This document shows positions 1 to 7,988 of a DNA stretch of 64,000 nucleotides, piece by piece (within the stretch, counting starts at the first letter, position 1; every line of letters starts with the position of its first letter). Origin of the DNA: G942493215 sp942493215 (GTDB taxonomy: Bacteria > Bacillota_I > Bacilli_A > RF39 > UBA660); assembly GCA_942493215.1 (NCBI GenBank), contig OW818670.1, positions 1,302,001-1,366,000 on the forward strand. The letters run 5' to 3'. Position numbers and translations under genes: made by a program. Under the pieces are notes generated by a model. That model was not told the DNA's origin and made no database searches. It saw only the letters and a program-made list of their open reading frames with translations.

Positions 1-368
1 CCAAAGCTAATGTCTATTGTCATGGTATAAGTATGGATCATGGTAATTTAATATTCAATGTTACTAATACAGTCTGTCAAGGAATGCATAATGCTAATAT
101 AAATCAAAATAGTCGGATTATTACGCTTAATAATAATAAATGTCAGATTAATCCTAATCTTTTAATTGATGAATATGATGTTAGTGCCAATCATTCAGCT
201 ATTATAGGTAAATTTAATGAGGCAGAAATATTTTATTTAACTAGTCGAGGAATAAGTTATAATCAGGCTCTTAGTTTATTAATTAAAGGTTTTTTATTAA
301 ATGGTTTTAATATAAATATTTTTAATAAAGATATTCTTACCCAAATTATTGATAAGTATTGGAGGTGA
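1..368 (+). CDS. sufD: Fe-S cluster assembly protein SufD, C-terminal part (5' end outside window)
   Basis: The reading frame is open from the window edge, so only about the last 121 residues are present. The tail DEYDVSANHSAIIGKFNEAE followed by FYLTSRGIS is the conserved C-terminal signature of the SufB/SufD family, in which an Asp/His-containing segment closes the beta-helix core. SufD works with SufB and SufC as the scaffold that builds Fe-S clusters in the cytosol. The stop is 3 nt before the ATG of sufS, and an SD-like GGAGGTG overlaps the stop region, so the two genes are one operon. SufD rather than SufB is inferred from the tail and from the sufD-sufS order common in Firmicutes. Confidence 0.85.
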   Translation, partial: KANVYCHGISMDHGNLIFNVTNTVCQGMHNANINQNSRIITLNNNKCQINPNLLIDEYDVSANHSAIIGKFNEAEIFYLTSRGISYNQALSLLIKGFLLNGFNINIFNKDILTQIIDKYWR

Positions 369-371
369 AAT

Positions 372-1569
372 ATGAATCGTGAAGATTTTGAAATACTAAA
401 GACAAACATTATCTATTTTGATAATGGGGCGACGACCTTGAAACCAAGAATATTAAGTGAAATAACAAGTGATTATTATAATAATTACAGTGCTAATATC
501 CATCGTGGTGATTATGATATAAGTTTAAAAGTCAGATTTTATGTATGCTAAAACAAGAAAGTTGATTAAAGAATTTATTAATGCTAAATATGAAAACGAA
601 ATAGTATATACTAGTGGTACTACCGATTCTTTAAATAAAATTATTTTTGGATATTTTCGTGATAAATTGACTAAAGACGATGAAGTTCTATTAACTAAAG
701 CAGAACATGCATCAAATATTTTGCCTTGGTTTGAATTAAGTGAAGAAATAGGCTTTAAGGTTAAATATATCCCATTAAATAGTGAATATAAAGTAACAAT
801 GGATAATGTTATAAGTAGTATTACTCCTAATACCAAAGTTATTAGTATTGCTCATATTACTAATGTTATAGGTGATATAAGACCAATTAAAGATATAATA
901 AAATATGCTCACGAACATAGTATTGTTGTCATTATAGATGGAGCTCAAAGTGTATCACATATACCGGTTGATGTTCAAGATTTAGATATAGATTTTTTAA
1001 CATTCTCTGCTCATAAAATGTGTGGTCCAACAGGGGTTGGTATAATTTATGGTAAAAGAGAATTATTAAATAATATTCGTCCTATTATGTTTGGTGGGGG
1101 AATGAATGCAACATTTACTAGTGATGGTATTCGTATTTATGATGATATTCCTGAACTATTAGAAGCAGGTACTACTAATATTGCAGGTGTCATAGGATAT
1201 GGAGCAACAATTGCATATCTAGCCAATATTGGTATGGATAATATCCATAAATACGAAGTAGGATTAAAAGAATATGCTCTTAAAAGATTACAAGAGATAC
1301 CTAATATTATTATCTATAATCAAAATAGTGAAAGTAGTATTATTGCCATTAATTTAAATGATATTTTTGCTCAAGATCTAGCCATATATTTAAATAAATA
1401 TAAAATATGTGTTCGAGCTGGTAATCATTGCGCTAAGATTTTAAAAGATGAATTAGGTATAAAAAATACCGTTAGAATAAGCTTTTATTTTTATAATACT
1501 AAAGAAGAAATTGATAAATTAATTGATGTATTAAAGAATCCTAATCTAAAAAATGAGATAATAAATTGA
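372..1569 (+). pseudogene. sufS: Cysteine desulfurase SufS, broken by a one-base frameshift
   Basis: Class V aminotransferase-fold PLP enzyme that takes sulfur from cysteine for Fe-S assembly. Translation from ATG 372 gives the normal N-terminus (IIYFDNGATTLKP, NIHRGDYDIS) but runs into TAA at 549-551. The rest of the protein (MYAKTRKLIKEFI onward) is in the next frame, open to 1569. One extra T in the run at 537-540 explains the shift. Downstream parts are intact: the PLP-lysine segment SAHKMCGPTGVG and the active-site cysteine in RAGNHCAK. Joined length is about 398 residues, close to the usual 400-410. Because the catalytic parts are preserved, a sequencing or assembly error is as likely as a real mutation. 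The next suf genes expected here (sufU, sufB) are absent. Confidence 0.88.
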
Positions 1570-1593
1570 CTTTAAAGTAAAAGATAGTATAAT
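1566..1593 (+). promoter_or_regulatory. Sigma-A type promoter for the 1625 gene
   Basis: TTGACT at 1566-1571 and TATAAT at 1588-1593 with a 16-nt spacer. The -35 box overlaps the sufS stop codon (1567-1569), so the next gene appears to be a separate transcription unit. Confidence 0.55.
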
Positions 1594-1624
1594 AATATGT
1601 CACAAGGGAGAATCAGAAAAAAAT

Positions 1625-2572
1625 ATGGAACTAGAAGAAAAAACGACACTTGGTAGAAATGTTGCTAATTTAGAAAAATATATTAGTAAAAAAGTAAACA
1701 TAATTATTTATAAGGAAAAAGAAAATTATTTTACTTTAAAGAGGGTAAACATAATAGCAGTTGATGATCGGGGAATTATTGCAATAGATGATAAAGCCTA
1801 TGAAGAACTAGAAAAAGAACAGGCTTTGGTAAATAATAATCCTGCCTATAGAGCAATGAAAGAAACAATTCCTTTTATTGGTTTAAATACTGCTATTGTC
1901 AGTGTTGAATTACAAGATAGTCATGAATTAATTTATGAAAATACGCATTTACCACACCATAATAAATTATTCAGAGCTATTATGGAACCATCTTGGCATG
2001 GCTTAAATACGCCATTAGATGTTGCGAAAGCTATTTATGACCAGTTTGGTGAAGATGATGCTCTTGAATATTTAGAAGAACAAAGAATAGATCGACAAAT
2101 TGGTGTTTATAAAACAGGTTGTAAACTGCCATCAGATTCTAGAACTTTGTCTCAAGGTAAAGTTAAAAGAAGACTGAAAAAACATATTGGTCAAGGACTT
2201 ATTATTAATACCTATCATGAATCAACAATGTGTGCTGAACAAAAGACACGAACATTAGGAAAAGTAACAAATAAAGGGATTAAAGTATCAGGTAAGAATG
2301 AACAATTTATTGATAATGGTTTAGCTATCTTGTCTTTAGCTTCAGTAGATGGTAAACCTTTGTTTGTTAATATGGGTCTTATTAATAGTATAGCTAACAA
2401 AAATTGGCCAGCATTAGATTCAATTTCTGATATTGATGCTCGCAATGTTGAATTATTTGGTCAAAAATATGTTTATAGTATGATTGAAAGAGAATTTAAA
2501 GTAATGTTTGATGAATTGCAGACATATATAAGTAGTAATAAAAAAACTCGTCAAAAAGTTAATATAAGATAA
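1625..2572 (+). CDS. Conserved-looking hypothetical protein, 315 aa
   Basis: I do not recognise the family. The protein is soluble, with no signal peptide or membrane segment. A central block with many fixed-looking residues (EPSWHGLNTPLDVAKAIYDQ, then GVYKTGCKLPSDSRTLSQG) is followed by a basic stretch KVKRRLKKHIGQG and a C-terminal alpha/beta-like half. An SD AAGGGAG lies about 12 nt before ATG 1625. It has its own promoter at 1566-1593 and a terminator at 2581-2604, so it is monocistronic. Nothing in the sequence ties it to Fe-S assembly beyond adjacency to sufS. Confidence 0.7.
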   Translation: MELEEKTTLGRNVANLEKYISKKVNIIIYKEKENYFTLKRVNIIAVDDRGIIAIDDKAYEELEKEQALVNNNPAYRAMKETIPFIGLNTAIVSVELQDSHELIYENTHLPHHNKLFRAIMEPSWHGLNTPLDVAKAIYDQFGEDDALEYLEEQRIDRQIGVYKTGCKLPSDSRTLSQGKVKRRLKKHIGQGLIINTYHESTMCAEQKTRTLGKVTNKGIKVSGKNEQFIDNGLAILSLASVDGKPLFVNMGLINSIANKNWPALDSISDIDARNVELFGQKYVYSMIEREFKVMFDELQTYISSNKKTRQKVNIR

Positions 2573-2580
2573 TATTTATT

Positions 2581-2604
2581 AAAGGAATTATCATTCCTTT
2601 TTTT
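2581..2604 (+). terminator. Rho-independent terminator
   Basis: Stem AAAGGAAT/ATTCCTTT with a TATC loop and T-run, directly after the 1625-2572 gene. Confidence 0.8.
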
Positions 2605-2616
2605 ATGCTTATCCCG

Positions 2617-2645
2617 TAGACTATTCAATAATAATTTGATATAAT
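2617..2645 (+). promoter_or_regulatory. Probable sigma-A promoter of the RNase J-like gene
   Basis: TATAAT at 2640-2645 with a weak -35 TAGACT at 2617-2622 (17-nt spacer), 33 nt before the start codon. Confidence 0.45.
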
Positions 2646-2678
2646 TAATTGTACGAAATATTTTAGAAAGGAGTATTT

Positions 2679-4328
2679 ATGAGTAAAATAAAAATCTTTG
2701 CCCTAGGTGGGCTTAATGAAATCGGAAAAAATATGTATGTAGTGGAAGTTAATCAAGATCTATTTGTCTTTGATGCAGGTTTAAAATATGCGGATGATCA
2801 AATGCTGGGTGTTGATTATATTATTCCTAATTATGATTATTTAAAAGAAAATAAAAACCGGATTATGGGTATCTTTTTAACCCATGGTCATGATGAACAA
2901 GTAGGGGCTTTGCCAGATATGGTATTGGATTTACCAGATATAAAAATATATGGAACTTCTTTTACGTTAGAAATAGTAAAGAAAGAGTTTTCAGAAGAAA
3001 ATCTAGCTACTAATAATCTAATAGAAATAAAGGCTGGTCAAAAAATAACCTTTGGTGAAAATAGTATTTTTCCAGTTAATGTAACACATTCAGTTCCTGA
3101 TGCGGTTGGATATGCTTTATACACAAATGATGGTGTAATATTCTATACTGGTAACTTTATTTTTGATCCAATGGTTAGAAAACCATATAAAACGGATGTT
3201 GGTAAATTAGCGTATATTGGTAAACATAATGTATTAGCATTATTAAGTGAATCGACTAATGCAGAAAATATTGGTTATACATCTCCTAATCATCGAACTA
3301 TTTCAATGATTAATGAAATTTTAGATACCTGTGTAGGTAATAGAATTATATTTAGTATTTTTGAAGCTCAATTATATCGCATTCAAGAATTATTTACCGG
3401 CGTAAGTAAGACTAATCGTAATGTGGTTATCATTGGTAAAAACCTTGAAAGTATTGTTCAAAAAGCTATTGATATGAAATATATTGATTTTGATAAAAGT
3501 AGACTATTAAGTATCTATCATGTTAATGATGAGAACGTTGTTGTTATTGTCTCTGATGAACGTGAGAAACTATTATCGAATATGAATCGAATTGTTAAAG
3601 GCTATGATAAGTTTATTAAATTAACTGATAAAGATACGGTTGTATTTGCATCTCGTGTTTATGATGGTATGGAAAAAAGTGCGGCTTATATCTTTGATGC
3701 AATATCAAAAATAGGCTCTAATCTGGTTATTTTATCTAGTAAAAAATATCTGTCACAGCATGCTTCTAGTGAAGATCTAATGATGATGTTAGATTTAATG
3801 CAACCTCGATATTACATTCCCATCATTGGGGAATATCGTCATCAAGTAAAGAATGCTAATTTGGCAAAATCGGCTGGCATGCCAGAAAATAATGTTCTAT
3901 TAAAATTAAATGGACAAGTAATTGAATTTAATAATGGTATACTAGCTAATAATGATAATCATGTAAAAGTAGATGATATATTAATTGATGGTAAAACTGT
4001 TGGTGATATTGGTGAAATAGTCTTAAAAGACCGTGAAATGTTAAGTGAAAATGGTATTGTCATTGTAACAGTTGCGGTTGATCGAGCTACTAAAAAGATC
4101 TTAGCTGGTCCTGAAATATTAACTAGAGGATTCATTTATGTTAAAGAAAATATTGATTTAATTAAAGAAGCTGAAAAGATTGTTAATGAAGTTATTAATG
4201 AAAATATCAGTGATAATCATATTGATTTTAATAAAATAAAATTAGGCGTTCGTGATAAACTTGGTAAATATTTTTATCAAGAAACAGAATGCAAACCAAT
4301 GATTTTAGTTGTTGTTCAAGAAGTATAG
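2679..4328 (+). CDS. RNase J family protein, J2-like with degraded active site
   Basis: 549 aa, normal RNase J length: metallo-beta-lactamase/beta-CASP core, then a C-terminal domain (VKVDDILIDGKTVGDIG onward). RNase J1 is the 5' exonuclease/endonuclease of mRNA decay and usually pairs with J2. The zinc-site motif that reads HGHEDH in active J1 is here H69-G-H71-D-E73-Q74, so the Asp and the last His are replaced. The TGDF motif is TGNF (N159 for Asp), and the HGEYR motif is IGEYR (I383 for His). His137 in VTHSVPDAVG remains. In Bacillus, J2 is likewise altered (HGHADA) and almost inactive, acting in a complex with J1. I infer a structural or RNA-binding subunit needing an active J1 encoded elsewhere. 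SD AAAGGAG precedes ATG 2679. Confidence 0.87.
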   Translation: MSKIKIFALGGLNEIGKNMYVVEVNQDLFVFDAGLKYADDQMLGVDYIIPNYDYLKENKNRIMGIFLTHGHDEQVGALPDMVLDLPDIKIYGTSFTLEIVKKEFSEENLATNNLIEIKAGQKITFGENSIFPVNVTHSVPDAVGYALYTNDGVIFYTGNFIFDPMVRKPYKTDVGKLAYIGKHNVLALLSESTNAENIGYTSPNHRTISMINEILDTCVGNRIIFSIFEAQLYRIQELFTGVSKTNRNVVIIGKNLESIVQKAIDMKYIDFDKSRLLSIYHVNDENVVVIVSDEREKLLSNMNRIVKGYDKFIKLTDKDTVVFASRVYDGMEKSAAYIFDAISKIGSNLVILSSKKYLSQHASSEDLMMMLDLMQPRYYIPIIGEYRHQVKNANLAKSAGMPENNVLLKLNGQVIEFNNGILANNDNHVKVDDILIDGKTVGDIGEIVLKDREMLSENGIVIVTVAVDRATKKILAGPEILTRGFIYVKENIDLIKEAEKIVNEVINENISDNHIDFNKIKLGVRDKLGKYFYQETECKPMILVVVQEV

Positions 4329-4343
4329 AAACGAAGTGATAAT

Positions 4344-5765
4344 ATGTTAAAACCCAATTTAAATGATGCTCAAAAAAGAACTAAACAACCAGTTATATTT
4401 AAAAATGATGTTTATACTTTAACAGATGAAGAAAAGATAATAGGTATTAATAAAAACTATTATCTTAAAACTTATGGTTGTCAAATGAATGAGCATGATT
4501 CTGAAAATATTAAAGCCATCCTTGAAGAAATGGGTTTTAATGCTACTGATAATATTGAGGATGCTCATATTATTCTATTAAATACCTGTGCTATAAGAGA
4601 AAATGCTCATAATAAGGTATTTGGTTTATTAGGCAGAATGAAGCATCTAAAGGTCCTCAAACCTGATGTCGTAATAGGTCTTTGTGGATGTATGGCTCAA
4701 GAGGAAGCCATTGTTGATAATATATTAAAAAAATATCAATGGTTAGATTTAGTCTTTGGTACCCATAACATTTATAATCTACCTCAAATACTAACTAAAA
4801 CGATTAAAGATAAACAACAAATTATTGAAGTATTAAGTATTGAAGGCGATGTTATCGAAAATATCCCTGTTAAACGTGATAATAAATATAAAGCTTGGGT
4901 TAATATAATGTATGGATGTGATAAATTCTGTACTTATTGTATTGTTCCATATACTCGTGGTAAGCAAAGAAGTAGACAGCCTTATGACATTATTAATGAA
5001 GTAAAAGGTCTATTGGATGAAGGTTATAAAGAAGTTACTTTATTAGGACAGAATGTTAATGCTTATGGTAAAGATTTAGATACAAATTATCGAATGGAAA
5101 ATCTTTTAGAGGATGTTGCTAAGACAGGTATTAATCGAATTCGATTCGTTACTAGTCATCCCTGGGATTTTACTGATCAAATGATTGAAATAATAAAAAA
5201 ATATTCTAATATTATGCCATATATTCATTTACCAATGCAATCAGGATCAAATCGTATCTTAAAATTAATGGGTAGACGCTATACCAAAGAAGATTATCTT
5301 AATTTATTTCATAAATTAAAAGAAGCACTACCATATTCTTCTATTACAACTGATATAATAGTTGGATTTCCAACTGAAACCAGAGAAGACTTTCAAGATA
5401 CTTTAGATGTAGTAAATATGTGTAAGTTTGATTCAGCCTTTACTTTTATTTTTTCACCACGAATTGGTACACCAGCTGCTAAAATGGCAGATGATATTAG
5501 TAAAGAAGAAAAAGAAGCTCGTCTTCAAGAATTAAATACATTAATAAATAAGTATTCCCATGAAGCTAATATTCATTATTTAAATAAAACTGTACCTGTG
5601 TTAATTGAAGGTTATAGTGAAAAGAATAAAGATAAGTTAATGGGTTATACTGATACTATGAAATTAGTAAATGTTGAAGGCAAGAAAGAATATATTGGTC
5701 AAATTGTTAATGTTAGAATCGATGAAATTAAAACTTGGAGTATGGATGGAAAAATTATAGAATAA
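4344..5765 (+). CDS. miaB: tRNA-2-methylthio-N6-dimethylallyladenosine synthase MiaB
   Basis: 473 aa radical-SAM methylthiotransferase that thiomethylates i6A37 in tRNAs reading UNN codons. N-terminal UPF0004 domain cysteines are visible in TYGCQMNEHDSE, LNTCAIRENA and LCGCMAQE. The radical-SAM cluster motif is YGCDKFCTYCIVPYTRG, and a C-terminal TRAM domain follows (VPVLIEGYSEK to VNVRIDEIKTW). The extra N-terminal segment of about 40 residues is typical of Firmicute MiaB. It starts 15 nt after the RNase J-like gene and is probably co-transcribed. In Bacillus miaB sits upstream of cotE and mutS; here cotE follows two genes later, so part of that order is preserved. Confidence 0.95.
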   Translation: MLKPNLNDAQKRTKQPVIFKNDVYTLTDEEKIIGINKNYYLKTYGCQMNEHDSENIKAILEEMGFNATDNIEDAHIILLNTCAIRENAHNKVFGLLGRMKHLKVLKPDVVIGLCGCMAQEEAIVDNILKKYQWLDLVFGTHNIYNLPQILTKTIKDKQQIIEVLSIEGDVIENIPVKRDNKYKAWVNIMYGCDKFCTYCIVPYTRGKQRSRQPYDIINEVKGLLDEGYKEVTLLGQNVNAYGKDLDTNYRMENLLEDVAKTGINRIRFVTSHPWDFTDQMIEIIKKYSNIMPYIHLPMQSGSNRILKLMGRRYTKEDYLNLFHKLKEALPYSSITTDIIVGFPTETREDFQDTLDVVNMCKFDSAFTFIFSPRIGTPAAKMADDISKEEKEARLQELNTLINKYSHEANIHYLNKTVPVLIEGYSEKNKDKLMGYTDTMKLVNVEGKKEYIGQIVNVRIDEIKTWSMDGKIIE

Positions 5766-5841
5766 CCATAATTTTTTTATTTCTTGTTTATTAATTGACT
5801 TTACCATTGGTATAACGTATTATGATAATAAGGAGTGAAGT

Positions 5842-6621
5842 ATGAAGAAAATTTGTATATTGTTTTTATTTGTGTCTTTATTATTAGTTGGCTGTACTAG
5901 TGCTACGGAGAGTATCGATAAAGCATATAATAAAATGAAAGGATTAGAAAATTTTACAACTGGTTATTTAATTGAAACAACAGGAAATAGTAGTAATAAT
6001 CAAAAGATGAAAATTGATTCTTACTTAAATGGTAAGACTGATTTAAAAAGTAAACAATCATCATTTACACTTTCCGTAATGAGTGGAAATAGTAAAGGTA
6101 TGAGTGTTAATATGTATAGTGATGAAAATAATAATCAATTCACTTTATATATGGAAGGCTCATTATCCAAAAGTGGTTGGAGTAAAAATATTAATTCTGA
6201 TGATCAAAAAGAAGTGAAAATTAATACCATACCCCTTTTAGATATAGTGAATAAAACTACTAATGTGAAGAAGTCTTTTTATAAAGAAAATAATATGGAA
6301 AAATATCGTTTAACTATTTCCAATAAAGATATGAAAGAAATCATTGCCGATATAGTTGAACGGGCTGGTGACGATTTAGAAAGTGAATTAGAAGTAAAAG
6401 ATAAAGGAAGTACAACAGTGTCACTTTATGTAACAAATGAAGGCTATATTGGTAAGGTAATTATTAATTTAGCTGATTACATTAAAGATAAAGGTGATAA
6501 ACAATTTATTGAAAGTATAGTTGCGACGATTACTTATTCTAAATTTAATAAATCTAATGTAACTATCCCAACCGATGTTATAAATAAGGCTGTTTTATAC
6601 GAATCTAATTTTTTCAATTAA
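5842..6621 (+). CDS. Putative lipoprotein, 259 aa
   Basis: A classical lipobox (LLLVGC, Cys18) follows a short Lys-start hydrophobic signal, so the mature protein should be lipid-anchored outside the membrane. The rest is a Ser/Asn/Lys-rich beta-strand pattern (KMKIDSYLNGKTDLKSKQSS, TTVSLYVTNEGYIGKVIINL), like the LolA/LppX-type folds seen in many Firmicute DUF lipoproteins; that resemblance is only by eye. SD AAGGAGTG precedes ATG 5842, and a terminator follows at 6637-6662. Function unknown. Confidence 0.8.
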   Translation: MKKICILFLFVSLLLVGCTSATESIDKAYNKMKGLENFTTGYLIETTGNSSNNQKMKIDSYLNGKTDLKSKQSSFTLSVMSGNSKGMSVNMYSDENNNQFTLYMEGSLSKSGWSKNINSDDQKEVKINTIPLLDIVNKTTNVKKSFYKENNMEKYRLTISNKDMKEIIADIVERAGDDLESELEVKDKGSTTVSLYVTNEGYIGKVIINLADYIKDKGDKQFIESIVATITYSKFNKSNVTIPTDVINKAVLYESNFFN

Positions 6622-6636
6622 TAATATCAATATCAT

Positions 6637-6662
6637 AAAAGTAGTTATATACTACTTTTTTT
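6637..6662 (+). terminator. Rho-independent terminator of the lipoprotein gene
   Basis: Stem AAAAGTAGT/ACTACTTTT followed by T-run. Confidence 0.8.
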
Positions 6663-6710
6663 GTACACTTTTAGGGGATAAATGCATAAATTAAAGTGAG
6701 AGGTGATAAA

Positions 6711-7244
6711 GTGGCAACTTATAAGGAAATTGTTACCAAAGCAATAATTGGTAAAGGCAAAAAGTATATGAAAAACAGCTATAGTTTGACACCTGCAGAT
6801 GTTCCAACAACGATTCTTGGATGTTGGATTATTAACCATAAATTTAAGGGTTATAAATCAGGTGAAAAAATAGGGGTAGATGGTTCATTTGATGTAAATA
6901 TTTGGTATTCTTATGAGGGAGACAGCAAAACAACAGTTGTCAATAAAAAGATTGATTATAATGACTTATTTAATGTAAAACTGCGTGATAATGCTGATTT
7001 AGCAACCGATACCGATATTATTGTCAGATCTTTACGCCAACCTAATTGTATAAAAGTTGATATTGATAAAGAAGGAATAATTGTATTTGAAGTTGAAAAA
7101 GAATTAGGTGTTGAAATAGTTGGTGAAACAAAAATAAAGATAGCAGTTGAAGAAGAAGAAGATCCATGGGATGAAATTGAAGAAGATGTAACATCAGAAA
7201 TTGAAAAAGAAATTGATGAAAATGTCAAAACGGACTACATATAA
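6711..7244 (+). CDS. cotE: Outer spore coat morphogenetic protein CotE homologue
   Basis: 177 aa from GTG 6711, chosen because SD GAGAGGTGAT lies just upstream; an in-frame GTG at 6696 would lack an SD. The sequence follows Bacillus CotE closely: ATYKEIVTKAIIGKGKKY, VPTTILGCWIINHKFKG, FDVNIWYSYEGDSKT, RSLRQPNCIKVDI and ELGVEIVGETKIKIAVEEEE. Like CotE it ends in an acidic tail (DPWDEIEEDVTSEIEKEIDE). CotE directs assembly of the outer coat around the forespore and acts in the mother-cell cytoplasm. The position downstream of miaB matches the Bacillus miaB-cotE-mutS neighbourhood. This is strong evidence that the lineage makes spores or recently did. Confidence 0.88.
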   Translation: MATYKEIVTKAIIGKGKKYMKNSYSLTPADVPTTILGCWIINHKFKGYKSGEKIGVDGSFDVNIWYSYEGDSKTTVVNKKIDYNDLFNVKLRDNADLATDTDIIVRSLRQPNCIKVDIDKEGIIVFEVEKELGVEIVGETKIKIAVEEEEDPWDEIEEDVTSEIEKEIDENVKTDYI

Positions 7245-7278
7245 GATTGTGTCAACTAAAAACAGTTGACACATCTTT
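7243..7278 (+). terminator. Rho-independent terminator of cotE
   Basis: Long stem GTGTCAACT/AGTTGACAC flanked by AAGAT/ATCTT and a T-run. Its 3' arm contains the -35 box of the next promoter. Confidence 0.85.
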
Positions 7279-7294
7279 TTCATTATGATAAAAT
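7266..7294 (+). promoter_or_regulatory. Sigma-A promoter of rpsP-khpA
   Basis: Consensus TTGACA (7266-7271), 17-nt spacer, TAAAAT (7289-7294). The -35 lies inside the 3' arm of the cotE terminator. Confidence 0.7.
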
Positions 7295-7319
7295 TGATAT
7301 AGCAAAGGAGGTATTATAT

Positions 7320-7601
7320 ATGGCTGTAAAATTAAGATTAAAAAGAATGGGTAAGACAAAACAACCTTATTACCGTATTGTAGCTGCTGATTCACGTTTT
7401 CCAAGAGATGGACGTTTTATTGAAGAAATTGGTTTATATCGTCCATTAGAAGCAAAAGAAGAAGTAAAATTTGATGAAGAGTTAACAATGAAATGGTTAA
7501 AAACAGGAGCTACTCCTACCGATACTGTTCGTAATTTATTATCTAAAAGTGGACTTTTAAAGAAATTCCATGAGGAAAAGCAAAAAGGAAGCGGTAAATA
7601 A
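7320..7601 (+). CDS. rpsP: 30S ribosomal protein S16
   Basis: 93 aa. MAVKLRLKRMGKTKQPYYRI and the following VAADSRFPRDGRFIEEIG are the S16 N-terminal signature. The start is ATG 7320 behind a strong SD AAAGGAGG; an upstream in-frame ATG at 7266 overlaps the terminator and promoter and is rejected. It forms an operon with khpA (2-nt gap), as in other Firmicutes, where ffh, rimM and trmD are often also nearby but are absent here. Confidence 0.97.
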   Translation: MAVKLRLKRMGKTKQPYYRIVAADSRFPRDGRFIEEIGLYRPLEAKEEVKFDEELTMKWLKTGATPTDTVRNLLSKSGLLKKFHEEKQKGSGK

Positions 7602-7603
7602 TT

Positions 7604-7849
7604 ATGACGTTAGTAGAATTAACTGAATATTTAGTTAAGAGCCTAGTAGTTGATCCTGATACTGTTTCTGTTAAGCAATTTGCTGATGAAGATGAAGTAA
7701 TTAATATTGAAGTATTAATTGCGGAAAGTGATATGGGAAGAGTAATTGGTCGTGGTGGTAATGTTGCTAAATCAATTAGAACAATAGTACAAGCGGCTGC
7801 TTATTTAAATGATGCTAAAAAGGTTCATATTAATATTGATTCATTTTAG
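7604..7849 (+). CDS. khpA: KH-domain RNA-binding protein KhpA (YlqC)
   Basis: 81 aa single type II KH domain with the GXXG loop in GRVIGRGGNVAKSIRTIVQA. KhpA pairs with KhpB/Jag in Firmicutes to bind RNA and influence cell elongation and division. The location right after rpsP is the conserved one. A terminator overlaps the stop codon. Confidence 0.92.
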   Translation: MTLVELTEYLVKSLVVDPDTVSVKQFADEDEVINIEVLIAESDMGRVIGRGGNVAKSIRTIVQAAAYLNDAKKVHINIDSF

Positions 7850-7869
7850 AAGCTTTAGCTTCTTTTTTT
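7848..7869 (+). terminator. Rho-independent terminator of rpsP-khpA
   Basis: AGAAGC/GCTTCT stem with TTTA loop and T-run; begins inside the khpA stop codon. Confidence 0.85.
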
Positions 7870-7988
7870 CTTATATTATTGTATATTTTTTACATTTGTA
7901 TTATAATGTATTATAGGGTTAGATATAATAAATATTGTAGAAGATATTAAATCCTAGCATATTTATAATAGAATTGAGGTAAACATTG

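Noticed and set aside
525..836. Open frame on the minus strand inside sufS
   Set aside because: Shadow of the sufS coding frame; no SD or promoter, and the plus-strand frame encodes recognised SufS motifs.
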